A stretch of 17,992 nucleotides of DNA from an uncultured Collinsella sp. (GTDB taxonomy: Bacteria; Actinomycetota; Coriobacteriia; Coriobacteriales; Coriobacteriaceae), in contig URVZ01000033.1 of NCBI GenBank assembly GCA_900551365.1, forward strand, positions 1 to 17,992. The letters run 5' to 3'. Of the stretch, positions 1-8,151 are shown piece by piece. A program made the translations under genes and the position numbers. Under the pieces are notes generated by a model, which saw only the letters and a list, made by a program, of their open reading frames with translations, made no database searches and was not told the DNA's origin. Numbering within the stretch: position 1 is the first letter of the stretch; each line of letters starts with the position of its first letter.

Positions 1-2141
1 TCGTCACCGGTGACGTTGGAGGAGAGCGCCCAGCGCAGGCTGGCGTCCTCGTAGCCGACCGAGTTGATGGCGGGCAGCGACTCGCGCAGCGTCATGTGCG
101 CTTTCTGGTAGTCGGTCAGCGGTGCGCCGATCAGCTGCATAAGCTGCGTGGACAGGTAGTTGGTGGACAGGTCGTCGACCTCGCTCGTCTGGTCGCAGCC
201 GGCAACGTCGTAGTTGGCCCAGATGATGTAGTCGGTCTGCCACAGACGCTCCTGATGCGTAGCGTCGTCCTCGCCGGTAAACCACTTGTCATTGAACTTG
301 GACGGGAAGAACGGCTGGTGGTCGCCCCAGAACACCACGACCACCTTGCGGTCGAGCTTGCTCAAGGCGTTGAGGAAGTAGCGAAGCGCCTGGTCGGACT
401 GCTCGATGCACGAGACATACTCGTCGACATCGGAGAGCGTGCCGTCCTCGACGGTCTTAGCGTCCAGGTCGGTCGTGTCGATGTTCAGGTGCATTTGCTT
501 GTCGGCCGGCAGCAGGCCCGTGTCGTAGCCCGAGTGGTTCTGCATGGTCACGTCGAAGATAAACTGCGGATCGGCGTTCTGGTCGAGCAGCTCAAGAATC
601 TTGTCGTAGGTCGCCTGGTCGGTCACCATACCGCGCAGGGTATCGGCGCCCTGGAAATCGTTGATGGACAGGAACTGGTCAAAGCCAAAGTCCTTGTACA
701 CGTTCTCGCGGTTCCAGTTGGTCGCGTGGTTGGGGTGCATGGCCGTGGTGGAATAGCCGAGCGATTTGAACTGCTCTGCCAGATTACCGGTCGTTTCCAT
801 GTTGTAGATGGTGTAGGGGTACACGCCCGAGCCCAGGTTGGCCATGGAGTTGCCGGTCATAAACTCAAACTCGGTATTGGCGGTACCGCCGCCGTAGGCG
901 CTCACGTAGAGCTTGCCGCGGCTGAGGCAGTTAGACAGGCTCTTAAAGTACTGCGGGCCCTCGTAGCCGGCGCGCATGTTCTGGTAGATCGACAGATCCG
1001 AGAAGGTCTCGTTCATGATGGCGATGACCGTGGGCTTCTCGCTATCGAACTGCTCCTTTGCGGCGGCGCGCTCGTCGCTCTTGGCCGCGTCGGACTTGTC
1101 GTAGGCCTTGGCGTACTTTTTGAGCGTGGCCTTGGCATCGTCGACGGAGTAGTCGGCGGGTTTGGGCGGCTTGATGGACTGCGCTGCACTAATAAAGGCG
1201 GGCAGGTAGCCCTCGCGCCAGTAGCTCTCGAGCGGGCGCCAGGTGTAGACGGTGATGCCGAGGGTGTTGTAGTAGTCGATGAGCGTGACATGCGCGGTCA
1301 CGCCGCCCAGGCACAGTACGGCGACGAGCAGGTTGGTGAGCAGCATGCGCTTGGCGTTGGCGGCGCCCTTCTGACGGTGCGGTGCCACCAGGCCGGCGTA
1401 CTCACACAGCAGCATGGCGATGGCGGTAAAGCCCATGGACAGCACGCAGAACAGTGAGATCGAGAAGGTGTAGCCGGTGCCGGCGACCGCGGCGGCGGTG
1501 GAGATGGCCGAAAGGTCGCCCGGCTGGATGGGCATGGATTTAAACGTGATGACGAAGAACTCGGCAATGCCCAGGACAAAGAGGGCAAAGGCCAGGACCG
1601 CGGGAGCTACGCCGTGGCGCTGGAACAGGAAGAACAGGCCGACCATGAGCACGGTGATGATGGCCCACTCGAGCAGGATGCACAGGGGGTAGACCCAGGT
1701 AAAGTCGTGGTTGGACGAGACCTCCATGCCCAGCAGCGCAAAGACGCCGGCGAGCAGCAGGCACAGGACGGCGGCGACGAGTGGTTTGCCCACAAAGGCG
1801 CCGCGCAGGCGGGCGAGCTTGCCGGTGGGGGCGGGGGCGTCGGGCGCGGCGAACGCAAAGACGCGCGGGGCGATGCGGTCGCGTGCGATGCTGGCCCAAG
1901 CGCAGCCGGTGAGGATGGCGTTGGTCAGGATGAGCATCACAAAGGCGAGCGGCTCGTTTTGGGCGACGAGGCCAATGGCGCCCCAAATGGTCAAAAAGAG
2001 CTGGAACAGGCCGAAGGCGACGCTCCACCCAAGAGCGCTTTTGGCAACGGTGCCCGACTGAGCGCGAATGGCCTTGGCCTCGCGCAAGACAAGGTAGACG
2101 GTCGCCGCAAGACCGACGAGCGAGATGGCGGCAGCGAACAT
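1..2141 (-). CDS. LTA synthase-like membrane phosphoglycerol transferase / sulfatase, C-terminus cut by window edge
   Basis: An open frame runs from ATG at 2141 to the left edge without a stop (713 codons seen). The start is supported by GAGGAG about 8 nt upstream. The first ~300 residues hold roughly seven or eight hydrophobic segments, followed by a Lys/Asp-rich linker and an extracellular alkaline-phosphatase-fold domain. Family signatures are visible: the NETFSDL motif with the metal-binding Glu at ~378, GGGTANTEFEF with the likely nucleophile Thr at ~420, and FWGDHQPFF with Asp607-His608. In the LTA synthase family these residues bind Mn2+ and form the glycerol-phosphate-enzyme intermediate. 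The enzyme would act at the outer face of the membrane, adding glycerol phosphate or a similar group to a glycolipid or cell-wall polymer. The exact polymer cannot be read from sequence. Several antisense ORFs overlap it; these are shadows. It is divergent from the nitroreductase gene. Confidence 0.9.
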   Translation of the reverse strand, partial: MFAAAISLVGLAATVYLVLREAKAIRAQSGTVAKSALGWSVAFGLFQLFLTIWGAIGLVAQNEPLAFVMLILTNAILTGCAWASIARDRIAPRVFAFAAPDAPAPTGKLARLRGAFVGKPLVAAVLCLLLAGVFALLGMEVSSNHDFTWVYPLCILLEWAIITVLMVGLFFLFQRHGVAPAVLAFALFVLGIAEFFVITFKSMPIQPGDLSAISTAAAVAGTGYTFSISLFCVLSMGFTAIAMLLCEYAGLVAPHRQKGAANAKRMLLTNLLVAVLCLGGVTAHVTLIDYYNTLGITVYTWRPLESYWREGYLPAFISAAQSIKPPKPADYSVDDAKATLKKYAKAYDKSDAAKSDERAAAKEQFDSEKPTVIAIMNETFSDLSIYQNMRAGYEGPQYFKSLSNCLSRGKLYVSAYGGGTANTEFEFMTGNSMANLGSGVYPYTIYNMETTGNLAEQFKSLGYSTTAMHPNHATNWNRENVYKDFGFDQFLSINDFQGADTLRGMVTDQATYDKILELLDQNADPQFIFDVTMQNHSGYDTGLLPADKQMHLNIDTTDLDAKTVEDGTLSDVDEYVSCIEQSDQALRYFLNALSKLDRKVVVVFWGDHQPFFPSKFNDKWFTGEDDATHQERLWQTDYIIWANYDVAGCDQTSEVDDLSTNYLSTQLMQLIGAPLTDYQKAHMTLRESLPAINSVGYEDASLRWALSSNVTGD

Positions 2142-2354
2142 GCTGAGACTCCTCACAAACTAAAACCTACGAAAGCGGGGGTTTACCCGATTGTTACCAA
2201 GATATGCGCTGCAATTGGTGGCTGCGCACAACAACCAGCCATATTAACGCGCACGTGTGGCGGTGTGGCGCAATGTAGTGGCGGCCTGCGCGATAATGGA
2301 CGGGAATTACACGGAAACGTAAAGGCTTCTTAAAGAATTAGCGAGGATAGAGCT

Positions 2355-3230
2355 ATGGGCGAGCAGGTTTGTATGACGGGCACCGAGTACTGCGGCGGAG
2401 CTGTGGGCGTGGACGCGGGCGGCTATCCGGTCGAGACTACGGGCAACGCGGCGCTGGACATCTTGGAACACCGCTCGTCCACGCGTGCCTTCGCGCGTGA
2501 TGACGACGACCGTCCCGTGGCGGTGACCGACGAGCAGCGGGCGGCGATCTTGCATGCGGCGAGCCGCGCGCCGTCGGCGGGCGCCATGATGATGTATTCC
2601 ATCGTGAGCGTCCGCGAGCGGGCAACGCTCGACCGCCTGGCCGACCTGTGCGACCACCAGCCCATGATCGCCAAGGCGCCCTGGGCACTTATATTTGTGG
2701 TCGACTATGCCAAGTGGATCGATCTGTTTGAGCACGTGGGCTGCTTTGAGCCCGAGTTTGTCGAGCGTACGGGCAAGGCGCCCCGCCGCGCGCCGGGTCT
2801 GGGCGACTTTGCCATCGCGGCTCAGGATGCCGTGATCGCCGCGCAAAACGCCGTGGTTGCCGCCGAGGCCCTGGGGCTGGGGAGCTGCTATATCGGCGAC
2901 ATCGTCGAGAACGCCGAGGAAGTTGCCGCGCTGCTCGATCTGCCGCCCTATACCATGCCGCTGTCGATGCTCATCATCGGCACGCCCCGTAAGGAGCGCC
3001 CGGCAATCGCGCACCCCGTGGTGAACCTGGTGCACGAGGAGCGCTACTGCCGTGCGGATGCCGCGACTATGGATGCGCAGGTGGCCGAGATGGATGCGAT
3101 GTTTCGCCCGCACGCCCGCGAGGTGGGGGAGCGCGTCGTGGATATCTACACCCGCAAGCACACGAGCCCCTTTATGGCCGAGATGAGCCGCTCCATGGAG
3201 TGGTGGTTCAAAAACTGGCTCGGAAAATGA
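2355..3230 (+). CDS. Nitroreductase family protein (FMN-dependent oxidoreductase)
   Basis: 291 residues from ATG 2355, preceded by GCGAGGA seven bases upstream. The N-terminal motif EHRSSTRAF (~38-46) matches the FMN-phosphate-binding start of the nitroreductase fold, followed by ASRAPSAGAMMMYS (~69-82). The later block AAQNAVVAAEALGLGSCYIGDI is the conserved helix and glycine-rich loop of the family, and PLSMLIIGTP is the following strand. The family uses NAD(P)H and FMN to reduce nitroaromatics, quinones or flavins in the cytoplasm. The physiological substrate is not deducible. The ~35-residue N-terminal lead before the FMN motif and the tail ending in MEWWFKNWLGK are longer than in minimal nitroreductases of about 200-250 residues. 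It seems monocistronic: divergent from the sulfatase, with a stem-loop at 3235-3263 directly after its stop. Confidence 0.9.
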   Translation: MGEQVCMTGTEYCGGAVGVDAGGYPVETTGNAALDILEHRSSTRAFARDDDDRPVAVTDEQRAAILHAASRAPSAGAMMMYSIVSVRERATLDRLADLCDHQPMIAKAPWALIFVVDYAKWIDLFEHVGCFEPEFVERTGKAPRRAPGLGDFAIAAQDAVIAAQNAVVAAEALGLGSCYIGDIVENAEEVAALLDLPPYTMPLSMLIIGTPRKERPAIAHPVVNLVHEERYCRADAATMDAQVAEMDAMFRPHAREVGERVVDIYTRKHTSPFMAEMSRSMEWWFKNWLGK

Positions 3231-3234
3231 CGAA

Positions 3235-3263
3235 TGTGACAAGGGGATAGTCCCTTTGTCACA
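3235..3263. repeat. Stem-loop after nitroreductase gene
   Basis: Thirteen-base arms, TGTGACAAGGGGA (3235-3247) and TCCCTTTGTCACA (3251-3263), pair with a single G-T wobble around a 3-nt loop. The stem begins 4 nt after the nitroreductase stop. No T-tract follows, so it may stabilise the mRNA 3' end or be a dispersed palindromic element rather than a classical terminator. Its CCCTTTGT core recurs in the terminator at 5719-5758. Confidence 0.6.
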
Positions 3264-3347
3264 CTTCATATCGCCGCGGTAGCCTAAAGACTGTATAAAT
3301 CTTTATCTAGCTGGGAAAACAGTGCATTAAAACATGGGCCGATTACC

Positions 3348-3353
3348 TATAAT
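3348..3353 (+). promoter_or_regulatory. Candidate -10 box for kup
   Basis: A perfect TATAAT lies 36 bp before the kup start codon. The -35 region at normal spacing (around 3325-3330, CATTAA) is poor, so only the -10 is well supported. Transcription would start near 3360 and give a short leader of about 28 nt. That leaves no room for a c-di-AMP riboswitch. Confidence 0.45.
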
Positions 3354-3388
3354 CCCTTCGAACATTAAAGTTGGGAGGAAACCGGCTT

Positions 3389-5416
3389 ATGGAACAAAAG
3401 GCCAAGGAGGCAGCCTCGCACGCTGCGATTCCTGTGAGCATCTCGGCGATGCTCGTCACGCTGGGCGTGGTGTACGGCGATATCGGCACCAGCCCTATGT
3501 ATGTAACCAAGGCGCTCGTTGCCGGCAACGGCGGCATCGGAAGCGTCACGGAGGAGTTCGTGCTCGGCGCGCTCTCCCTTGTCGTGTGGACGGTCACGTT
3601 GCTGACCACCATCAAGTATGTGCTCATCTCGCTGCGCGCCGATAACCATGGTGAGGGCGGCATCTTTGCCCTGTACAGCCTGGTCAAGCGCTGCGGCAAG
3701 TGGCTTATCATCCCCGCCATGCTGGGTGGCGCCGCGTTGCTCGCCGACGGCATCCTGACGCCGGCCGTTACCGTTACCACGGCCATCGAGGGCCTGCGCA
3801 CCATCCCGGCGGTCCATGCCGTGCTGGGCGATGACCAGGGCCGCGTCGTTGCCATTACGCTCGCCATCATCATCGTGCTCTTCTTGGTGCAGCGCATCGG
3901 TACGGCCAAGATCGGTCACGCCTTTGGCCCCATCATGACGCTGTGGTTCCTATTCCTGGGCGGCACGGGTTTGTTCTTTGTCTTACAGCACCCCGCCGTG
4001 CTGCTGTGCCTCAACCCGCTGCGCGGCATCGCCTTTTTGCTGAGCCCCAACAACCACGCGGGCATCATGATTCTGGGCAGCTGCTTCCTCGCCACCACCG
4101 GTGCCGAGGCGCTCTACTCCGACATGGGCCACGTCGGCCGCGGCAATATCTACGCTACCTGGCCGTTCGTTAAGTGCTGCCTGCTGCTTTCCTATATGGG
4201 CCAGGGCGCTTGGCTTATGAACAACGCTGCCAACCCCGAGCTCATGGGCATTGCCGACCTCAACCCGTTCTACCAGATGCTCGCCCCGGGCCTGCGCCCG
4301 TTTGCCGTCGGCCTTTCCACCGTCGCGGCCATCATTGCCTCGCAGGCGCTCATCACCGGCGCGTTTTCGCTGGTGTCCGAGGCCAGCCGTCTGGACCTCA
4401 TGCCGCACATGCAGGTCTTCTACCCTGCCGAGACCAAGGGCCAGCTCTACATCCCCATGGTCAACAACGTCATGCTTGTCGGCTGCGTCATCGTGGTGCT
4501 GCTGTTCCAGAACTCGGCGCATATGGAAGCCGCCTACGGCCTTGCCATTACGCTGACTATGATGTGCACCACGCTACTGCTCTTCTTCTACCTGCACGAG
4601 GAGCGCAAGCTCAAGGTTGCTCCGTGGATCTTCGCGGCCTTCTTCCTTTTGCTCGAAGGCTTCTTCTTCGTGAGCTCGCTCACCAAGTTCTTCCACGGCG
4701 GCTATTTCACCATCCTCATGGCTGCACTCATCATGGGCATTATGGTGTGCTGGTACAACGGCACGGCGGTCGAGCAGCGCCAGTTTACGCTGCTGCCGCT
4801 GCGCAGCTACCTGCCGCAGCTCAAGCGCCTGCGCGACGACGACCGTTACGAGCGCATGAGTGACAACGTCGTGTACCTGACCAAGGACACCCATACCGAC
4901 TACATCGACCGCGATATCGTCTATTCGATCTTGGACAAGCATCCCAAGCGCGCCCGCGCCTGGTGGTTTGTGAATGTCGAGACCATGGACGAACCGCACA
5001 CCTTTGCCTATTCGGTCGAGACGTTCGGCACCGACTACGTGTTCCGCGTGCACCTGTACCTGGGCTACAAGATCAACCAGCGCGTCAATGCCTACCTGCG
5101 TCAGGTTGTTCAGGACCTGGCTGCCACCGGCGAGCTGCCGCCGCAGACGCATGACTACTCGGTCTACAAGGATCCGGGTAACATCGGCACGTTCAAGTTC
5201 GTCCTGATCCGTAAGCTTCTGGCGCCCGAAAGCGATGTGGAGCCCAGCGAGCGTACGGCCATCACGCTCAAGTACATCATTCGCCGCGCCGCCGGCACGC
5301 CCGCGCGTTGGTACGGCCTGGAGAACTCCAACGTGAGCTTTGAGTACGTGCCGCTGTTCACCAAGTTCAAGGCCGTGAACAAGATGCAGCGCCTGGCCCC
5401 CAACGAGCGGCCGTAG
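3389..5416 (+). CDS. kup: KUP/HAK/KT family potassium uptake protein
   Basis: 675 residues from ATG 3389. GGGAGGAA at 3373-3380, 8 nt upstream, decides this start over the in-frame TTG at 3371. The N-terminal signature LGVVYGDIGTSPMY in the first transmembrane segment is diagnostic of Kup, which imports K+ probably with H+. About twelve hydrophobic segments fill residues ~15-470, including the DNHGEGGIFALYSL and ADGILTPAVTV motifs. A soluble cytoplasmic C-terminal domain of about 200 residues follows (from ~480, LPLRSYLPQLKRLRDDDRYE). Length is normal for the family (E. coli Kup is ~620). A small membrane protein gene follows after 61 bp. A KdpD/KdpE-like pair follows downstream beyond a terminator, suggesting K+ homeostasis as the shared theme. 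Confidence 0.95.
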   Translation: MEQKAKEAASHAAIPVSISAMLVTLGVVYGDIGTSPMYVTKALVAGNGGIGSVTEEFVLGALSLVVWTVTLLTTIKYVLISLRADNHGEGGIFALYSLVKRCGKWLIIPAMLGGAALLADGILTPAVTVTTAIEGLRTIPAVHAVLGDDQGRVVAITLAIIIVLFLVQRIGTAKIGHAFGPIMTLWFLFLGGTGLFFVLQHPAVLLCLNPLRGIAFLLSPNNHAGIMILGSCFLATTGAEALYSDMGHVGRGNIYATWPFVKCCLLLSYMGQGAWLMNNAANPELMGIADLNPFYQMLAPGLRPFAVGLSTVAAIIASQALITGAFSLVSEASRLDLMPHMQVFYPAETKGQLYIPMVNNVMLVGCVIVVLLFQNSAHMEAAYGLAITLTMMCTTLLLFFYLHEERKLKVAPWIFAAFFLLLEGFFFVSSLTKFFHGGYFTILMAALIMGIMVCWYNGTAVEQRQFTLLPLRSYLPQLKRLRDDDRYERMSDNVVYLTKDTHTDYIDRDIVYSILDKHPKRARAWWFVNVETMDEPHTFAYSVETFGTDYVFRVHLYLGYKINQRVNAYLRQVVQDLAATGELPPQTHDYSVYKDPGNIGTFKFVLIRKLLAPESDVEPSERTAITLKYIIRRAAGTPARWYGLENSNVSFEYVPLFTKFKAVNKMQRLAPNERP

Positions 5417-5477
5417 GCGCCGACGGGTTGCACGGAGTTGGTTTTCGATGGACAAGATTGAGACCGGGGAGGCAAAC

Positions 5478-5672
5478 ATGGATGCAAAGATGCTTGATGG
5501 CCGCGAGGTGGTTGCCGAGCTGGTACGTGAGGCACGCGCCGACGCCGCCGAAGATCGGTTCCTTACGAACCGTGCCAACATGGATATGGCCGATCGCGTA
5601 ATTTCGATCGTGGCACTGGTATTTGGAGCGGTGTGCGTGTGTGCCCTGCTCGCGCACGTGCTGTTTGTCTAG
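5478..5672 (+). CDS. Small single-span membrane protein of unknown function
   Basis: 64 residues from ATG 5478, chosen because GGGGAGG (5466-5472) sits 5 nt upstream. An in-frame ATG at 5448 with GGAG 10 nt upstream would give 74 residues. I do not recognise a family. Residues 1-40 are charged, amphipathic and probably cytoplasmic (MLDGREVVAELVREARAD). Residues 41-64 form one transmembrane helix (VISIVALVFGAVCVCALLAH) running to the C-terminus, with two Cys in the helix. It lies 61 bp after kup and before a terminator at 5719-5758, so it is likely co-transcribed with kup. Its size and position suggest an accessory subunit or regulator of the transporter, but that is inference from context only. 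Codon use resembles its neighbours. Confidence 0.65.
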   Translation: MDAKMLDGREVVAELVREARADAAEDRFLTNRANMDMADRVISIVALVFGAVCVCALLAHVLFV

Positions 5673-5718
5673 CGACCGCCGGTTGCAAAGGCTATACACT
5701 TGGAACCACCACAAGGGA

Positions 5719-5758
5719 AACCACCACAAAGGTGCCTGTCCCCTTTGTGGTGGTTTTT
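5719..5758 (+). terminator. Rho-independent terminator after the kup unit
   Basis: The arms AACCACCACAAAGG (5719-5732) and CCTTTGTGGTGGTT (5742-5755) pair perfectly over 14 bp around a 9-nt loop and run into TTTTT (5754-5758). It lies between the small membrane protein and the sensor kinase. A second ACCACCACAA at 5705-5714 could compete for the same right arm. A TATACA box at 5693-5698 lies just upstream, so read-through or attenuation of the kinase gene is possible. Confidence 0.8.
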
Positions 5759-5783
5759 GTTTTGAGAGAGGGGCGGGACGCTG

Positions 5784-7409
5784 ATGGACGTCCGTACGGA
5801 CGGCGATATTGCCGATAGCTTTTGGTGGCGGCGCACAACGCTGACGCGCCGCACTCCTCTGTATGACGCCTGCGTATCGGTGGGGCTGCTGGTCGCGGCG
5901 ACGATTGTGGGCGCGCTGCTCGACCATCCGGGTCTCGCGCCGAGCATCATGATCGTCTATGTGTTCGCCGTTCAGCTGTGCGCATTCTTTACCTGGAGTC
6001 GCCTGTATTGCTTGCTGAGCTCGGCTGCCGCCGTGGCGCTCTACAACTTCTTGTTTGTCGACCCGCGCTACTCGCTGTCGCTTATCGACCGCGTCTATCC
6101 CGGCATGTTCTTCATCATGTTCGTGGTCTCGCTTGTGTCGAGCTCGATTGCGTTGGCCCTGCGCCGCGCCTTGGCACAGGCTGCCGCCAGCGACCGCCGC
6201 ACGCATATGGTGCTCGAGACCAACCGCATGCTGCAGCGGTGCGCCGATCAGCATCAGATCGTTCACGCCATGGCCACGCAGCTGGCACGTCTTTCGGGCT
6301 GCCCGGTCGTGTGGTACAGCGCCGACGCCGAGGGCGATGACCTGCTGCCGCGTGCGACATACACGGCCGTGGGCGATGCCGCACCGGTGCACGAACTGGC
6401 GCCGCAGATGCCGCCGCGGCTCTCGGCGTCCGCCTATGTGGGAACGCCGCTCGATGCCACCTATGGCGGCTCGGCGTTTTATGGCATCTACCTGACGGTT
6501 CGCACAGGCGACGGCTTCGCGCGCTCGGGCGACCCCGCCTCGGTGGTGGGCGTGCTGGCTATCGTTGCCGAGCCCGACGTGCTGACGCATGAGGAGCGGA
6601 CACTTGCCGATGCCATCGTGAGTGAAGGCGAGCTGGCGCTCGATCGCGCCCGCGCCATGGAGGCCCGCGAGGAGGCGGCGGTGCTTGCCAAAAACGAACA
6701 GCTGCGCGCCAACCTGCTGCGCTCCATCTCGCACGACCTGCGCACACCGCTTACCAGTATTTCGGGTAATGCCGACGTGCTGCTCGACCAGGGCTCGACC
6801 GGCACCGCCGTGCTCGATGCCCAGACGCGCCGCGGCCTGCTTCTATCCATTCGCTCGGATGCGCTGTGGCTCAACGCCACCGTCGAGAATCTGCTCGCCA
6901 TCACCAAGCTCGAGGGTGGCGGTATGCGCCTGTCGACCACGCTCGAGCTCATGGACGATATCGTCGAGGAGGCGCTGCGCCACGTGAACCCTGCCGTGCG
7001 CGAGCACGACCTTAAGGTGGTGGCGTGCGATGAGCCGGCGCTTGTCAACGTCGATGCGCGCCTGATGGTGCAGCTGGTGGTCAATCTGGTGAACAACGCC
7101 ATCACCTATACGCCCGCGGGCTCGCATATCATGATTTCGATTAACGTCGACGATGGACGCGTGGCGTGCTCGGTGGCCGACGATGGTCCGGGCATCGCAT
7201 CCGAGGACCGCGAGCGGATCTTTGAGTCGTTCTATACCGCCAACCATGGTCTGGCCGACAGCCACCGCAGCGTTGGCCTGGGTCTTTCGCTCTGCCGTTC
7301 CATTGCGTTGGCACATGGCGGTAGCATAGAGGTTGCCGCGGCGGACCCGCACGGCTCGGTCTTTACGATTGAGCTTCCTGCCGCCGACGTTTCGTTTGAT
7401 AAGGAGTAG
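5784..7409 (+). CDS. KdpD-like sensor histidine kinase lacking the N-terminal KdpD/Usp region
   Basis: 541 residues from ATG 5784, with a G-rich GAGAGAGGGGCGGGA stretch upstream as ribosome binding site. Four closely packed transmembrane helices (~28-46, 52-70, 74-92, 105-128), with the ALYNFLFVDPRYSL motif, match the KdpD membrane domain (DUF4118). A GAF-like region follows (~155-290). The DHp domain carries phospho-acceptor His317 in SISHDLRTPLTSISGN. The ATPase domain has an N box (NLVNNAITYTP, ~430-440) and the G boxes VADDGPGI and GLGLSLCRSIA. Full-length KdpD is about 900 residues. The ~400-residue cytoplasmic KdpD plus universal-stress-protein part is absent, and the protein begins just before the first helix. 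It pairs with the response regulator 4 bp downstream. A K+ or turgor-linked signal is the family expectation. Confidence 0.88.
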   Translation: MDVRTDGDIADSFWWRRTTLTRRTPLYDACVSVGLLVAATIVGALLDHPGLAPSIMIVYVFAVQLCAFFTWSRLYCLLSSAAAVALYNFLFVDPRYSLSLIDRVYPGMFFIMFVVSLVSSSIALALRRALAQAAASDRRTHMVLETNRMLQRCADQHQIVHAMATQLARLSGCPVVWYSADAEGDDLLPRATYTAVGDAAPVHELAPQMPPRLSASAYVGTPLDATYGGSAFYGIYLTVRTGDGFARSGDPASVVGVLAIVAEPDVLTHEERTLADAIVSEGELALDRARAMEAREEAAVLAKNEQLRANLLRSISHDLRTPLTSISGNADVLLDQGSTGTAVLDAQTRRGLLLSIRSDALWLNATVENLLAITKLEGGGMRLSTTLELMDDIVEEALRHVNPAVREHDLKVVACDEPALVNVDARLMVQLVVNLVNNAITYTPAGSHIMISINVDDGRVACSVADDGPGIASEDRERIFESFYTANHGLADSHRSVGLGLSLCRSIALAHGGSIEVAAADPHGSVFTIELPAADVSFDKE

Positions 7410-7413
7410 CGCT

Positions 7414-8127
7414 GTGCCGAACTCTGCCGTAAAACCGCTCATCTTGGTCGTTGAGGACGACCCCGCCGTCCGCAATCTTATTGTTGCCGCGCTCGAGGCG
7501 CACGGCTTGCGCCATATGGCTGTGGAGACCGCCCATGCCGCTATCGCCGCCGCCTCGTCGCAGACGCCGAGCATTGTGCTGCTCGATCTGGGCCTGCCCG
7601 ATATGGACGGCGTCAAGGTGGTGGAGTCGGTGCGCGCATGGTCGGGCATGCCGATTATCGTGGTCTCGGCGCGCAGCGAGGATGCGGACAAAATCCGCGC
7701 GCTCGATGCCGGTGCCGACGACTATCTGACCAAGCCGTTTTCGGTCGAGGAACTGCTCGCGCGCATTCGCACGACGCTCAGGCGCCTTTCGTATGCGCAG
7801 ACGGGCGGCGTTGTCTCCGAGGGCTCGTTCGATACCGGTGAGCTGCATATCGATTTTGATGCCGGCATCGCCACGATGGATGGCGAGGAACTGCATCTGA
7901 CGCCGATCGAGTATAAGCTCCTGTGCCTGCTGGCGCATAACGCCGACAAGGTACTGACGCACCAGTTTATCCTGCACGAGATTTGGGGCACGGCGACCAA
8001 GAGCGACCTGGCGAGCCTGCGTGTCTTTATGGGCACGCTGCGCAAGAAGATCGAGTCCGACCCCGCGCATCCGCGCTATATCCAGACGCACGTGGGTATT
8101 GGTTACCGATTGGTCATCCAGGGATAG
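7414..8127 (+). CDS. KdpE-like OmpR-family response regulator
   Basis: 237 residues from GTG 7414. AAGGAG at 7401-7406, overlapping the end of the kinase gene, decides this start over the in-frame upstream ATG at 7333, which would lie inside the kinase. The receiver domain shows acidic residues E14-D15-D16, phospho-acceptor D58 in LLDLGLPDMDG, a Ser85 switch and K107 in DDYLTKPF. The C-terminal winged-helix domain (~140-237) ends in the typical ...KIESDPAHPRYIQTHVGIGYRLV. The receiver sequence pattern is closest to KdpE. It is translationally linked to the kinase (4-bp gap) and ends before a long stem-loop at 8152-8216. No kdpFABC operon is visible, so the regulated genes are unknown; the adjacent kup is the obvious candidate. 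Confidence 0.9.
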   Translation: MPNSAVKPLILVVEDDPAVRNLIVAALEAHGLRHMAVETAHAAIAAASSQTPSIVLLDLGLPDMDGVKVVESVRAWSGMPIIVVSARSEDADKIRALDAGADDYLTKPFSVEELLARIRTTLRRLSYAQTGGVVSEGSFDTGELHIDFDAGIATMDGEELHLTPIEYKLLCLLAHNADKVLTHQFILHEIWGTATKSDLASLRVFMGTLRKKIESDPAHPRYIQTHVGIGYRLVIQG

Positions 8128-8151
8128 GTCGGCATCCGCCATCCCAATATG

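Noticed and set aside
96..1457. 453-codon ORF on the plus strand, and other long antisense frames (e.g. 2307-3269, 4574-5581, 5367-6734, 6843-7691, 15036-15869 on minus).
   Set aside because: Each overlaps a well-supported gene on the opposite strand; translations are low-complexity or His/Arg/Val-rich and show no family motifs. They are the antisense open frames expected in GC-rich codon-biased DNA.
2292..2297. GATAAT as -10 of the nitroreductase gene.
   Set aside because: Plausible position, but the region 17 bp upstream (CGCAAT) is not -35-like and there is no extended -10; too weak to annotate.
3231..3388. c-di-AMP (ydaO-type) riboswitch upstream of kup.
   Set aside because: K+ transporter genes often carry one, but the expected conserved sequence blocks are not visible, and the TATAAT box would leave only a ~28-nt leader.
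7333..7413. Upstream ATG extension of the response regulator.
   Set aside because: It would overlap the last 77 bases of the kinase gene and add residues unlike any receiver N-terminus; the GTG at 7414 has AAGGAG at proper spacing and begins right before the conserved ILVVEDD strand.
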